64,000 nt of DNA, from positions 1 through 64,000 of the forward strand of contig JAJBVG010000079.1 of the NCBI GenBank assembly GCA_020859945.1, in the 5' to 3' direction. Origin of the DNA: Clostridiales bacterium. Lineage in GTDB: Bacteria > Bacillota > Clostridia > Oscillospirales > Oscillospiraceae. Positions 1-8,799 of this stretch are shown one piece after another. Below the pieces are notes generated by a model that worked only from the letters and a program-made list of their open reading frames with translations, ran no database searches and was not told the DNA's origin. Position numbers and translations under genes: made by a program. The number at the start of each line of letters is the position of its first letter. Position 1 is the first letter of the stretch.

Positions 1-197
1 GCGAATAATCCCCTGTCCCTTCACTGTTTTTCATTCCTTTTTTACCTCCTGTCAGTGAGGCCCGTCTCTTTACGGGGCGGGTCTCCGGCAGGAGGGGAGT
101 GGCGCTTTTTACGGGGCGGTTCGGCCTGTGACCGGCCCGTCCCCGTAAAGATGACCGCTCGTGTTCGCTTCCACTCCTGCGGAAAGGGGAAATTCCT
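1..197. other. Intergenic head region with inverted repeats
   Basis: No gene is seen here. The stretch holds two copies of TTACGGGGCGG (about 69 and 108), and the second forms a long imperfect hairpin with CCCCGTAAA near 142-150. It could be the 3' end of an upstream transcript (a TctC binding protein is usually upstream of TctB) or the untranslated leader of tctB. A GGGGAAA ribosome site lies just before the tctB ATG. Confidence in any specific function is low. Confidence 0.35.
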
Positions 198-665
198 ATG
201 AAATTCAAAATCAGGACCTACCTCTGGACCGGCATTATTATGGGCTTGGCCAGCATCATCTTGTTGATTATGCTGCCCAGCCAGGTGCGGGAACCCGCTT
301 ATGACTCCGGTGCGCCCAGCCCCCGCATCATCCCCGGCATCTGCCTGGTGATCATGCTGATTTTCTCCGTCGTGCTGCTGGTGCAGAGTCTGGTCTTTAA
401 GAAAGAAAAAATCGTTGAGTTCGACTGGCAAAAAGAAAGACCCGCCATCATTCTCATTGCGATGCTGTGCGTCTATGTGGTGCTCATCATCCAAATCGGC
501 TACGTCCCCGCCTCTATCATCACCTTTATCGCCATTGTATTCTTCTGCGGTGAGCGAAAATGGCCCGTTTATGTCTACATTGTCATCGCTTCCATTCTGA
601 TTTACCTGATGTTCAAGAACATCTTCAACATCCCGCTGCCTACGGGCGAACTGTTTGGAGGTTGA
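198..665 (+). CDS. tctB: Tripartite tricarboxylate transporter small membrane subunit (TctB family)
   Basis: This 155-residue very hydrophobic protein has four probable membrane helices (about residues 10-28, 48-66, 85-110 and 118-140). Size and helix pattern match the TctB/DUF1468 family, the small integral membrane subunit of tripartite tricarboxylate transporters. These import carboxylates such as citrate using a cation gradient and a periplasmic or lipoprotein binding subunit, TctC. The next gene, six bases downstream, encodes the large subunit TctA, so both form one operon. TctC is not in the window and may lie upstream of base 1. The start is set by a GGGGAAA site before ATG. The substrate cannot be read from sequence. 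Confidence 0.85.
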   Translation: MKFKIRTYLWTGIIMGLASIILLIMLPSQVREPAYDSGAPSPRIIPGICLVIMLIFSVVLLVQSLVFKKEKIVEFDWQKERPAIILIAMLCVYVVLIIQIGYVPASIITFIAIVFFCGERKWPVYVYIVIASILIYLMFKNIFNIPLPTGELFGG

Positions 666-671
666 TAAGTT

Positions 672-2318
672 ATGTTTGCAGATATTGGAGCCGCTTTTGT
701 CCAGACATTCACCCTGACCAACATCGCCATGATTTGTATCGGCCTGGCCATCGGCATGGTGGTGGGCTGTATCCCCGGCCTGAGCGTTACGTTGGGCATC
801 GTGCTGATGCTGCCGCTGACCTACACCTTTGACGACGCGGCCACCGCCATCATCCTGCTGCTGGCCGTCTACGTCGGCGGTATGTACGGCGGGTCGATTT
901 CGGCCATTACCCTGAACACCCCCGGCACCAACTCGGCCATTGCCACCACCTTCGACGGGTACCCCCTGGCGAAGAAGGGCAAGGTCAAGAAGGCGCTGGA
1001 TACCTCCCTGTTCGCCTCCACCTTCGGCGGCCTGTTCTCCGCGATTTTGCTGTTGCTGTGCGCGCAGATCATCGCCAAACTGGTCTCCAACTTCACCTCG
1101 GTGGAATACTTCTCCATGGGCATCCTGGGCATCTCTCTGATTGCCGGCGTTTCCGGCGGCAGCTTGCCCAAGGCAATCATCTCCGGCATGATCGGCCTGT
1201 TGATGGGCTGCATCGGCCTGGACTCTGTCACGGGCGTTTCCCGCTTCTCCTTTGGCCTGAAAACGCTGAAATACGGCATTGATATTCTGCCCGCCATGAT
1301 CGCCCTGATCGCTCTGACCCAGGTGGTCATGAAGCTCCGGGACTTCAAGCTGGCCGGCGGCAAGCTGGACGACGCCAACAAGATCGACAAAGAGGGCCTG
1401 ACCGTAAAAGAGGCCAAGTCCATCCTGCCCACCTGTCTGCGTTCCTCCGGCATTGCTTCCGTACTGGGCGCTATGCCTGGCGTGGGCGGCGGCGTGGCCC
1501 AGTTCCTGTGCTACAACGAGGCGCGCCGTACCTCCAAGCACCCTGAGGAGTTCGGCAAGGGCTGTCTGGAAGGAATCGCCGCCGCTGAGTCCTCCAACAA
1601 CGCTGTGGTTGGCTCCGCTATGATCCCTCTGCTGACCCTGGGTATCCCCGGTGACGGCGTTACCGCCCTGTTGCTGGGCGCTTTCGTCCTCCATGGCATC
1701 ACCCCCGGCCCCACCCTGTTCACCAAGCAGGGCGTCATGGCCTACACCATCATTATCGGCCTGCTGGTGGCCAATATCTTCCTGGCTCCCTTCGGCCTGG
1801 CCCTGACCCGTGCCGTGGCGAAGATCGTCCAGGTGCGGTACACCTACCTGGCTCCCGCCATCATCATGTTCTGCTTCGCCGGTGCGTTCGCGGCCACCAA
1901 CAACACCAAGGAACTGGTGCTGACCGCCGCTATCCTGGTGTTCAGCTACATCCTGACCTTGCTGGACATCGACAACACGCCACTGATGCTGGGCATGATC
2001 TTGGAGAGCATCATGGAGAAGAACTTCGTCACCGCCTCCATGAGCTATGACCGGGATTACACCATCTTCTTCCGCCGTCCCATCTCTCTGGTCATCCTGA
2101 TCCTGACTGTGGTGCTGCTGGTCTCCATGATGCGTCTGAACAAGCGCATTGAAAAGGCCAACGCCGAGCAGGAGGCGGAAATGGCCGCCAACCACCAGAA
2201 GTTCGACGCGGAAGCCATCAACGAGACTGAGCACAACAAGTGGGGTCCCCGTCCTGCCAGAGGCGGCACGGACGACAGTGAGGAGGACACTGAACCAAAA
2301 TCGGACAGTGACTCCTGA
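672..2318 (+). CDS. tctA: Tripartite tricarboxylate transporter large permease (TctA family)
   Basis: This 548-residue protein has about 11-12 membrane helices and is the permease of the TctABC system. The N-terminal glycine/proline-rich signature (GCIPGLSVTLGIVLMLPLTY, about residues 31-50) and the second-half repeat (GIPGDGVTALLLGAF) are typical of TctA (PF01970). It lies 6 bp after tctB with its own GGAGG site. The C-terminal 50 residues are hydrophilic and acidic (ending DSEEDTEPKSDSDS). This tail is longer than I expect for the family and should lie on the cytoplasmic side. A clear terminator follows. Confidence 0.92.
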   Translation: MFADIGAAFVQTFTLTNIAMICIGLAIGMVVGCIPGLSVTLGIVLMLPLTYTFDDAATAIILLLAVYVGGMYGGSISAITLNTPGTNSAIATTFDGYPLAKKGKVKKALDTSLFASTFGGLFSAILLLLCAQIIAKLVSNFTSVEYFSMGILGISLIAGVSGGSLPKAIISGMIGLLMGCIGLDSVTGVSRFSFGLKTLKYGIDILPAMIALIALTQVVMKLRDFKLAGGKLDDANKIDKEGLTVKEAKSILPTCLRSSGIASVLGAMPGVGGGVAQFLCYNEARRTSKHPEEFGKGCLEGIAAAESSNNAVVGSAMIPLLTLGIPGDGVTALLLGAFVLHGITPGPTLFTKQGVMAYTIIIGLLVANIFLAPFGLALTRAVAKIVQVRYTYLAPAIIMFCFAGAFAATNNTKELVLTAAILVFSYILTLLDIDNTPLMLGMILESIMEKNFVTASMSYDRDYTIFFRRPISLVILILTVVLLVSMMRLNKRIEKANAEQEAEMAANHQKFDAEAINETEHNKWGPRPARGGTDDSEEDTEPKSDSDS

Positions 2319-2343
2319 CCCTGCTCCTACCCAATCCAATTCC

Positions 2344-2378
2344 GGCAACCCGTTCCTCGATGGGCGGGTTGCCTTTTT
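2344..2378 (+). terminator. Rho-independent terminator after tctBA
   Basis: GGCAACCCG pairs perfectly with CGGGTTGCC across a 12-base loop, followed by five T. It closes the tctBA transcript. Confidence 0.88.
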
Positions 2379-2422
2379 GAAAACGACAAACGTTGAAATC
2401 ACAACTAAAGGAGGGCCCTCTT

Positions 2423-3763
2423 ATGGGATTCCAAGTAGCTTATGTGCCGATTGGCGTCGGCACCTTTCACCTGGAGAGCGCGCAGATCCAGTTTGACCAG
2501 TCCGTTTCGCTGCTGCGGTCGCTGACCGATGCCGCCGTCTGCCCGGAGAAAATGCTGCTGACGCTGGACGACCTGACCGCCTATCTGGACGGCCTTTCTC
2601 CTGACCTGGTGGTGCTGCAAAACATCACCTTTGCCAACGCCGCCTATGCCAGCGAGGTGCTCAAGCGTTTCTCCTGCCCCATCCTGCTGTGGACCCTGCG
2701 GGAGCCGGTCATCGACGGAGGCCGCCTGCGCCTGAACTCCCTGACCGGGGCCTATTCCGCCGCCAACGCGATTCAGGCGTTCCGGGGGGACGGGCAGTTT
2801 GAGTACGTCTTTGGCGGTCCCGGCGAGGCGGAGGTCCAGTCGGAGCTGAACGCCGCCATCCGCGCCGCGAAGGTGAAAGCAGATTTGACCCACCTGAAAA
2901 TGGCCTCTATCGGCCACACGCCCCAGGGCTTCGGCTTTGGCCGGGCGCTGGACGCGGAGATGATGAGCGTCTTTGGCGTCACGCTGGAGTCCATCGAGGC
3001 GCGGGAGCTGATCGACGTGGCCAAGGGCTACACCGCCGACGACTGCGCTGAGGAACTGGCCGAGGCGAAAGCCACCCTGACGGGTCTGAATAAGACCCCA
3101 GAGAAGAACGTGGTGGACTTCGCCCGGCTCTACAAGGCGTACAAGGCGTATGTAAAGGACAACGGCGTGGGGGCCATCTCCTCCCGGTGTTGGCCGGACT
3201 TCTTCACCTCCTTCGGCACCCCGGTCTGCACGGTGCTGTCGCTGCTCAACGCCAACGGCACCGCCGCCAGCTGCGAGTCCGACGCCTACGGCGCGCTGTC
3301 CATGTACATTGGGTCCCAGCTCTCCGGCAGGGCCACCTTCTTCGGCGACCCCGTCTCCATGGACGAGGAGGAGGGCACCGTCACCTTCTGGCATTGCGGC
3401 ATGGCCGCCTGTTCTCTGGCCCGGAAGGACACCGGCGCGTCGGTGGGCGTCCACCCCAACCGGAAAATCGGCCCCACGATGGACTTTGGCTGCCAGGCGT
3501 GCGACCACGTCACCATCTTCCGGGTGGGACGCAAGCCCGACGGCACGTTCCGGTTCTTCCTGGCGGAAGGCGCGGCCCTGGACAAGCCCAAGCAGTTCTG
3601 TGGCACCTCCATTGTGGTCAAAACCGACGCCCCCGCCAAGGACGTGGTCTATGGCAGCGTAAAGGGCGGTTGGGAACCGCATTTCGTGGTCATCTACGAC
3701 AGTGTTGCCAATGAGCTGGAAAAGCTGGGGCATATGCTCCAGGTAGAGGTCTGCAAGTTCTGA
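2423..3763 (+). CDS. L-fucose/L-arabinose isomerase-like family protein
   Basis: This 446-residue soluble protein resembles the fucose/arabinose isomerase-like family, which interconverts aldoses and ketoses with a divalent metal. The C-terminal half (about residues 250-440) carries the conserved-looking segments CWPDFFTSFG, CESDAYGALSMY and WHCGMAACSLA, whose acidic and His residues fit a metal site. The ORF track starts at 2393, but AAAGGAGGG directly before the ATG at 2423 makes that the start. It stands alone between two hairpins, directly after a carboxylate transporter, so uptake and sugar-acid metabolism may be linked. Many members of this family have no tested substrate and I cannot assign one. 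Confidence 0.72.
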   Translation: MGFQVAYVPIGVGTFHLESAQIQFDQSVSLLRSLTDAAVCPEKMLLTLDDLTAYLDGLSPDLVVLQNITFANAAYASEVLKRFSCPILLWTLREPVIDGGRLRLNSLTGAYSAANAIQAFRGDGQFEYVFGGPGEAEVQSELNAAIRAAKVKADLTHLKMASIGHTPQGFGFGRALDAEMMSVFGVTLESIEARELIDVAKGYTADDCAEELAEAKATLTGLNKTPEKNVVDFARLYKAYKAYVKDNGVGAISSRCWPDFFTSFGTPVCTVLSLLNANGTAASCESDAYGALSMYIGSQLSGRATFFGDPVSMDEEEGTVTFWHCGMAACSLARKDTGASVGVHPNRKIGPTMDFGCQACDHVTIFRVGRKPDGTFRFFLAEGAALDKPKQFCGTSIVVKTDAPAKDVVYGSVKGGWEPHFVVIYDSVANELEKLGHMLQVEVCKF

Positions 3764-3804
3764 TTGCAAGTCACGGTTTTCACACCACACGAAAATGACA
3801 CGCA

Positions 3805-3847
3805 AACCCCTCTCGAACCCGGTCAGCGCCGGGCTTCGGGAGGGGTT
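3805..3847 (+). terminator. Strong hairpin after the isomerase-like gene
   Basis: AACCCCTC...ACCCGG pairs with CCGGGC...GAGGGGTT around a 6-base loop with two small bulges. No good U-run follows (GTCGCTG), so it may be a weak terminator or an RNA-stabilising stem. Confidence 0.55.
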
Positions 3848-3903
3848 GTCGCTGTTCCTGCGGCTGGGCGCCTGACAAGTCGGCGATATTTTTAATGATC
3901 CCC

Positions 3904-3933
3904 TTGGCGGATTCCGCAGCGGCGTGCTATACT
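3904..3933 (+). promoter_or_regulatory. Predicted SigA promoter for the nucleotidyltransferase gene
   Basis: TTGGCG and TATACT are separated by 18 bp. The -10 lies about 80 bp before the chosen ATG, and no LytTR-type repeat is seen beside it. Confidence 0.55.
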
Positions 3934-4014
3934 GGTGTGGAGGTAAGGGGAAGAGACGTAAAAACGAACGCCGGGAGGCCAGAGCAGGTCTTGACGGAGA
4001 GGAGAATACCGCAG

Positions 4015-5262
4015 ATGAATAAAACAGAAGCAACCTTTCTTGCGATTTTGAAGGACGCACTGCATCCGGCAGCCACAACGAATGGCGAACGCCCGGTTTC
4101 CGACCTTGCCGACGATGACTGGGCGGCGGTATTCGAGGTGGCTCGGGCACAGAATCTGTTTCCGCTGGTGTACGATGCAGCGATGGGGTACCCTGCCTTC
4201 GCGGAATTTGAACAAGCGCATCCCCGTTATTTTACGGCTGCCACCGCCTCTGTGACGACACAGATGCAGAAAACAGAGGCGTTTTTGTCCCTTTACCGGG
4301 CCTTCCTGAACGCCGGGTTAGCGCCGATCACCATAAAGGGGCTTATCTGCCGAACGCTCTATGGCCAACGGGCGGATTTTCGGCCTTCCGGCGATGAGGA
4401 CATCCTGATCGAGAAGAAGGACTATGAAAAGGCAGTGGGTGTTCTGACAGCCTGCGAATATCAATGCGTCGAAGAGCCAGACAAAGCGCTGGATGTGGCG
4501 CAGGAGGCCACGTTTTGCAGGGAGAACCTCACCATAGAGCTGCACCTAAACCCCTTCGGCACGGAATCCGCCATACAGGAAACGATGAACGACTGGTTCA
4601 GGGATGTATTTCAAAGCGATGAGACGGTGACGGTCCACAATGTTCCGGTGAGGACCCTGCCCCCTACGGATCACTTTCTTTTTCTGACGTTCCATGCCTT
4701 CCGGCATTTCATTGCCAGCGGCTGTGGTATTCGGCTGATGCTGGATATCCTGCTTTTCGCGGAGAAGTACGGTGAGAGGATCGACTGGGCGTATGTGGAC
4801 AAGGGGTTGGCTGATGTGGGCGCGAGCGGCTTTCTGGCGGACCTGGTAGCAATTGGGAACTTCTATCTTGGGTTTGACCTGCCGCCCTATGGGGACCCTG
4901 TGTGTCCAAAGGCGCTGCTGGACGACATGTGCCACAAAGGGACCTTCGGAAATTCCACGAATCAAGATAGGATGGTGGGGAGGATGCTCACTGGTACGAT
5001 ACAAAATAAGAAGGCCGATGATGGAGTACAAAATAATCGGCTGGCGGTTTATTTTCGGACCCTGTTTCCGACTTGGAAAACCTGGATATCGTTAAAACCG
5101 TACCTGAAAGACAAGCCGTGGATGGTTTTCCCTGAGTGGTTCTGGAGAGCGGGACGCCATTTGCGCGGCGAGACCGCCGTGGGGAACCTGAAAAGTCTGA
5201 ACCAGGGCTATCAGGCGGCAGCTGAGAGGATGAAACTGTTAAAAAAGTATGGAGTGCTCTGA
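4015..5262 (+). CDS. Nucleotidyltransferase family protein (PF14907-like)
   Basis: This 415-residue protein resembles the uncharacterised nucleotidyltransferase family PF14907 (NTP_transf_5). The signature lies at about residues 100-140: an IKGL segment, then PSGDEDILI, where the spaced aspartates fit the DxD metal site of the polymerase-beta fold, then a helix (KKDYEKAVGVL). The start is the ATG at 4015 (after GAGGAGAATACC); the ORF-track start at 3895 has no ribosome site. Family members often sit with PqqD-like and HPr-kinase-like genes, including in some lasso-peptide clusters. Such genes lie 10 kb away here on the opposite strand, beyond the recombinase operon. The link to that locus is inference. 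Confidence 0.7.
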   Translation: MNKTEATFLAILKDALHPAATTNGERPVSDLADDDWAAVFEVARAQNLFPLVYDAAMGYPAFAEFEQAHPRYFTAATASVTTQMQKTEAFLSLYRAFLNAGLAPITIKGLICRTLYGQRADFRPSGDEDILIEKKDYEKAVGVLTACEYQCVEEPDKALDVAQEATFCRENLTIELHLNPFGTESAIQETMNDWFRDVFQSDETVTVHNVPVRTLPPTDHFLFLTFHAFRHFIASGCGIRLMLDILLFAEKYGERIDWAYVDKGLADVGASGFLADLVAIGNFYLGFDLPPYGDPVCPKALLDDMCHKGTFGNSTNQDRMVGRMLTGTIQNKKADDGVQNNRLAVYFRTLFPTWKTWISLKPYLKDKPWMVFPEWFWRAGRHLRGETAVGNLKSLNQGYQAAAERMKLLKKYGVL

Positions 5263-5265
5263 CAG

Positions 5266-5320
5266 GCAGGGAGCGAAGCGCAGGGAGGCACGGAGTGCCG
5301 GAAGTGCCCCTTGAGGGTAG
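5266..5320 (-). repeat. Dispersed palindromic repeat, copy A
   Basis: Read on the minus strand this is CTACCCTCAAGGGGCACTTC followed by a GGCACTCCGTGCC stem-loop and a GC-rich tail. It starts four bases after the nucleotidyltransferase stop. It differs by about one base over 51 from copy B3 inside the first recombinase gene and is inverted relative to it. It contains two small hairpins, like a REP or mini-MITE unit. Confidence 0.8.
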
Positions 5321-5348
5321 GAGCGCAGCGCAAAACGGAGCAGCTTTC

Positions 5349-5383
5349 AGGCGGCATCGGACAGAACCGGTGCCGCCTTGTTT
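5349..5383 (+). terminator. Terminator after the nucleotidyltransferase gene
   Basis: AGGCGGCATCGG pairs with CCGGTGCCGCCT (one wobble) over a 6-base loop, followed by TTGTTT. It sits between two convergent genes and may act for both. Confidence 0.75.
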
Positions 5384-7100
5384 ACCCTTTAATGCCGCTG
5401 TTCTCCGCCAGCGCCGCATCCACCAGCGCTTCTCCCTTCCAGGTGATGTCGATGTGCCATTTGTCGTAGATGGTCACCCGCTCCACAAACGCCTGGGCCA
5501 TCACGCAGGTGAGCTTTGCTTCGCCCTGAAACAGCGCTGCCTGTTCCATCAGGTCGTCCAGCTCCGGCTTTCTGCGGTTGCGAAGGGCTCTCAGCCGTGC
5601 TTCCCGCTGATGCACCCTGTCCAGCTCCACCCGGATGGAGTTTTGCTCCGCTGTCAGTTTGTGTTTTTGCACCAGATAGGTGTTCTTTTCGAGATTTCCC
5701 TCCCGGTAACGTTCGTAGAGGGAAATTTTTGTCTCCTGTCGCTTTATCAAATCGGCCCGGAGGCTTTCGGCATCTTCCATCAGAAGCCGTAGCCCTTCCC
5801 GGCGCTTCTGCTCCGCTGCTTCCGCGCTGCCGCAGGCGGCTTCCAGCGTCAGCATCCACTGCTTTAGCTGGGCGAACACTCTGGCGTTGAGTAGGTCCTC
5901 CGAAAAACACTCTGTGGGACAGCCCACGCGGTTGCCCGTCTGTATGGTGTGGGCGCAATAAAAGTAACACGCCTCATAGAGGGTTTCCCGGTAGGCCATG
6001 GCATAGCCGCAGGTCCCGCAGAACACCCTGGACCGCAGCGGGTAAGGGCGGTCCTCTGGCTTTTTTCTTTTTGTCTGCGTAAAAATCGCCTGGGCCTTTT
6101 CAAATTCCGCCTTGCTCACAATGGCGGGGTGATTGTTGGGGATGCGTCTGGTGTCTGCCACCATCACCGCCTTTTTTGCCCCAACTGCGGCCCGTCTGCT
6201 CCGCTGGGCCACGTAGATTCCCATGTAGACCTCGTTTTTCAGCACGCTGCTGACCTTTGCGCCCGTCCAGGCCGCGTACACGCTGGTTTCCAGCGAGGTG
6301 GACTTTCCCGTTATCCGGTGCGCCTGGTTATACGCGGCCTTGGTGGGAACGTTTTCCTGGTTCAGCCGTTTTGCGATTTCGCCCGGTCTCCTGCCCGCAC
6401 AGGCCAGAGCGAAAATGTACCGTACAATCTCTGCTGCCTCCGGGTCAATGCGCACCTTTCCCCGGCGCTCCGGGTCCTTGCGGTAGCCAAAGGGAGCGTT
6501 GAAGAAAAACTCTCCGTTTTCCCGCTTCACGTCGAAGGTGGAAGTGATTTTCCGGGACAGGTCCTGGGAGTAGTAGGAGTTGACGATGTTCTTCGCGGCC
6601 ACCTCTACCCTCAAGGGGTACTTCCGAAGCTGCGCTTCTCTACCCTCAAGGGGTACTTCTGCCCTCAAGGGGCACTTCCGGCACTCCGTGCCTCCCTGCG
6701 CTACGCTCCCTGCTTGCATCTGCCGGGCCTGGGCTGCTCTGCCGCTGTCGTAGCGGTCCAGCACGGAGATGAACCTTGTACCCAGGAAGGGAAACAACTT
6801 CTCCAGATAGTCCGCGCACTCCACATAGTTCCGCCCAAACCGGGAAAAATCCTTCACCAGAACGGTGGTGACTGTCCGCTTTTTAATGAGGGCCAGCATC
6901 CGCTGGAACGCCGGGCGTTGAAAGTCCATGCCGCTCCAGCCGTCGTCGATAAATTCCTCGATGTCCTCCGAGCGCAGGTCGGGAATCTCCGCGAAGTAGT
7001 CCTGCAACAGCCTGCGCTGGTTAGTCACGCTGTTGCTCTGCCGCTTGTGTTCGTCTAAATCGTCATCCAGCCGCGAGAGCCGGATGTAAAACGCCACCAT
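5382..7100 (-). CDS. Large serine recombinase 1 (resolvase/Recombinase domains), with repeat insertion
   Basis: This 572-residue large serine recombinase cuts and rejoins DNA through a 5'-phosphoserine link. The N-terminal resolvase domain shows the catalytic serine in FYIRLSRLDDD and the VKDFSRFGRNY motif. A Recombinase domain follows (about residues 180-300), then a zinc ribbon starting CGTCGYAMAY and a C-terminal coiled coil. Between RYDSGRAAQARQ and NIVNSYYSQDLSRK, where relatives have a short linker, about 33 extra residues are encoded by three repeat copies (B1-B3). The start is the ATG at 7100, nine bases after GGAG; the longer track ORF overlaps recombinase 2. It is the last gene of the recombinase operon. 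The insertion lies near the end of the catalytic domain and may impair it. Confidence 0.88.
   Translation of the reverse strand: MVAFYIRLSRLDDDLDEHKRQSNSVTNQRRLLQDYFAEIPDLRSEDIEEFIDDGWSGMDFQRPAFQRMLALIKKRTVTTVLVKDFSRFGRNYVECADYLEKLFPFLGTRFISVLDRYDSGRAAQARQMQAGSVAQGGTECRKCPLRAEVPLEGREAQLRKYPLRVEVAAKNIVNSYYSQDLSRKITSTFDVKRENGEFFFNAPFGYRKDPERRGKVRIDPEAAEIVRYIFALACAGRRPGEIAKRLNQENVPTKAAYNQAHRITGKSTSLETSVYAAWTGAKVSSVLKNEVYMGIYVAQRSRRAAVGAKKAVMVADTRRIPNNHPAIVSKAEFEKAQAIFTQTKRKKPEDRPYPLRSRVFCGTCGYAMAYRETLYEACYFYCAHTIQTGNRVGCPTECFSEDLLNARVFAQLKQWMLTLEAACGSAEAAEQKRREGLRLLMEDAESLRADLIKRQETKISLYERYREGNLEKNTYLVQKHKLTAEQNSIRVELDRVHQREARLRALRNRRKPELDDLMEQAALFQGEAKLTCVMAQAFVERVTIYDKWHIDITWKGEALVDAALAENSGIKG
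6606..6714 (+). repeat. Dispersed palindromic repeat, triple copy B1-B3 inside recombinase 1
   Basis: Three head-to-tail units begin at about 6606, 6641 and 6661 (core CCCTCAAGGGGTACTTC or CCCTCAAGGGGCACTTC). Only the last is full length with the GGCACTCCGTGCC stem. The insertion keeps the recombinase frame open and encodes segments such as AEVPLEGRE and RKYPLRVEV. Confidence 0.85.
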
Positions 7101-7104
7101 AAGA

Positions 7105-8799
7105 TCATGCTCCTTTCTCTCGTCGTTTTGCCCGCAGCTTCTCCACATAGTCCTCACACCGGAGGGTGAGGGAGAAACCATCGTCTGCGCGGTATTCCAG
7201 CCGCCCGACCATGGTCTCCGCCAGCTCACGGGTCAGCCCCTGCCGCAGCACTCGTTCCACCCGGTCCGGTCTGTCGCGCTGTAAAATCTCCACACGAGAG
7301 GTCTCGGTCAGCGGGGCGGTCCCTACCCGCTCAGCGTCGGGGACCGCTGCAAACAACGATTCCTTCAGCGCGGCCCAAGAACCGGAGCTTTCGCTGTGTT
7401 CCAGCGGTGTAAGCAGCTCCTGAACGGTTTGCAGCTGCGCATGGCAGTCCCAACGGCTTTCCTCATATTCTCTCTCAGAGACGGCCCCGTCCACATAGTC
7501 CTCGTAGCGGCTGCGGTGCTGTTGTTTCAGTGCGTTTTGTCGCTGTTGCAGGGTGATTTTTTTCTGGGTCTCCTCCAGGCGGGCATCCGGCTGTTGCTCC
7601 AGCCTCTCCAGGGCCAGCCCTGCCCGCAGCTGCCGCCGGATTTCGTCCAGCAGGTATTTGTAAACCACCTGCTCCGGTATGCTGGTCAGCTTCACCGCGC
7701 AGGGCGGTGCGTCCGGGTCGTCCCGGCGGAAGCGGCTGTAGCCGCTGCAACGGTAGCGAAACCCCCGCAGTACCCCGGTGTTGCCCGTCCGATCATAGAG
7801 CATGGCGCGCCCACAGTGTCCGCAGTAGAACAGCCCCTGTAGGACGTTGGGGAACTGCTCCGCCCGCGCCGCCCCTTTTTGCAGGGCCACCGCCTTCTTT
7901 TTTCCCGCCGCCTCCAGTTCAGCGGAGATGGAATCGAAGGTTTCCTTCTCCACCAGCGCCTCATGGGTGTCCGGGAGGACCCGGTATTCTCCCTGCCCGC
8001 AGGTGTTGTAGACAGTCGCCCCCGTATACGTGCGGTTTTTGAGGATGTGCAGGACGCTGGCATAATCCCACCGCCCGCCGCCGGTTTTGTGGGCGGGGGT
8101 GGGTGCGCCCATCTGGTTGAGCCGGTGGGCAATTGCGGTACACCCGCCCCCTTCGGCCCGGAGGTGAAAAATCAGCCGCACATAATCCGCCGTCGCCGGG
8201 TCGGGGAGCAGGTGGTAGCCGCACGCCGGGTCGCACCGGTAGCCGTAGGGAACCCGGCCAAAGGCTCGTTCCCCGCAGCGTTCCCTGGCCCGAAGCGTCG
8301 AGAGCACCTTCCGCTGGGTGTCTCTGGCGTACATCTCGTTGAGGATGTTTTTCAGCGGCACCATCACGCCGTCGGTTTGGGCCGCATCCATGCTGTCAAA
8401 GCCGTCGTTGACGGAGAGAAACCGCACATCCAGCTGGGGGAAGATTTTCTCCAGATAGTAACCCGCCTCGATGTGATTCCTGCCGAACCGGGACAAATCT
8501 TTGACCACAATGCAGTTGATTTTCCCGTTTTTCACGTCCTCCATCATCCGCTGGAACTGGGGGCGTTCAAAACTCATGCCACTTCTCCCGTTGTCTACAT
8601 ATCGGTCGATGAGCGTCAGGTCGGGGTGTTTTTCCACGTACTCCTCCAGATAGCGGATTTGGTTTTGCAGGGACCGGGCGTCCTCCGCGCCGTTGTTCTC
8701 GTCGGAGAGCCGGGCGTAAAGGGCCGTATTCCACGCTGTCGTCGCCTTCCGTTTCAGGTAGCGCCGGGTGGAGCGGGCTATCTGGTTCCGTCTGCCCAT
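7105..8799 (-). CDS. Large serine recombinase 2
   Basis: This 564-residue large serine recombinase has its catalytic serine in ALYARLSDENNG (about residue 32), then IVVKDLSRFGRNH, a Recombinase domain around residues 190-310, a zinc ribbon beginning FYCGHCGRAMLY and a coiled-coil segment. No insertion is seen, so it is probably the intact member of the set. It overlaps the upstream degenerate recombinase-like gene by 22 bp and its TGA is four bases before the recombinase 1 ATG, so translation is coupled. Multi-recombinase operons of this type mobilise clostridial genetic islands in known cases. The DNA site it acts on is not visible here. Confidence 0.92.
   Translation of the reverse strand: MGRRNQIARSTRRYLKRKATTAWNTALYARLSDENNGAEDARSLQNQIRYLEEYVEKHPDLTLIDRYVDNGRSGMSFERPQFQRMMEDVKNGKINCIVVKDLSRFGRNHIEAGYYLEKIFPQLDVRFLSVNDGFDSMDAAQTDGVMVPLKNILNEMYARDTQRKVLSTLRARERCGERAFGRVPYGYRCDPACGYHLLPDPATADYVRLIFHLRAEGGGCTAIAHRLNQMGAPTPAHKTGGGRWDYASVLHILKNRTYTGATVYNTCGQGEYRVLPDTHEALVEKETFDSISAELEAAGKKKAVALQKGAARAEQFPNVLQGLFYCGHCGRAMLYDRTGNTGVLRGFRYRCSGYSRFRRDDPDAPPCAVKLTSIPEQVVYKYLLDEIRRQLRAGLALERLEQQPDARLEETQKKITLQQRQNALKQQHRSRYEDYVDGAVSEREYEESRWDCHAQLQTVQELLTPLEHSESSGSWAALKESLFAAVPDAERVGTAPLTETSRVEILQRDRPDRVERVLRQGLTRELAETMVGRLEYRADDGFSLTLRCEDYVEKLRAKRREKGA

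Noticed and set aside
42-2402. 786-aa minus-strand ORF opposite tctBA
   Set aside because: It is Gln/His/Gly-rich and lies antisense to two well-supported membrane protein genes; a frame shadow of high-GC coding DNA.
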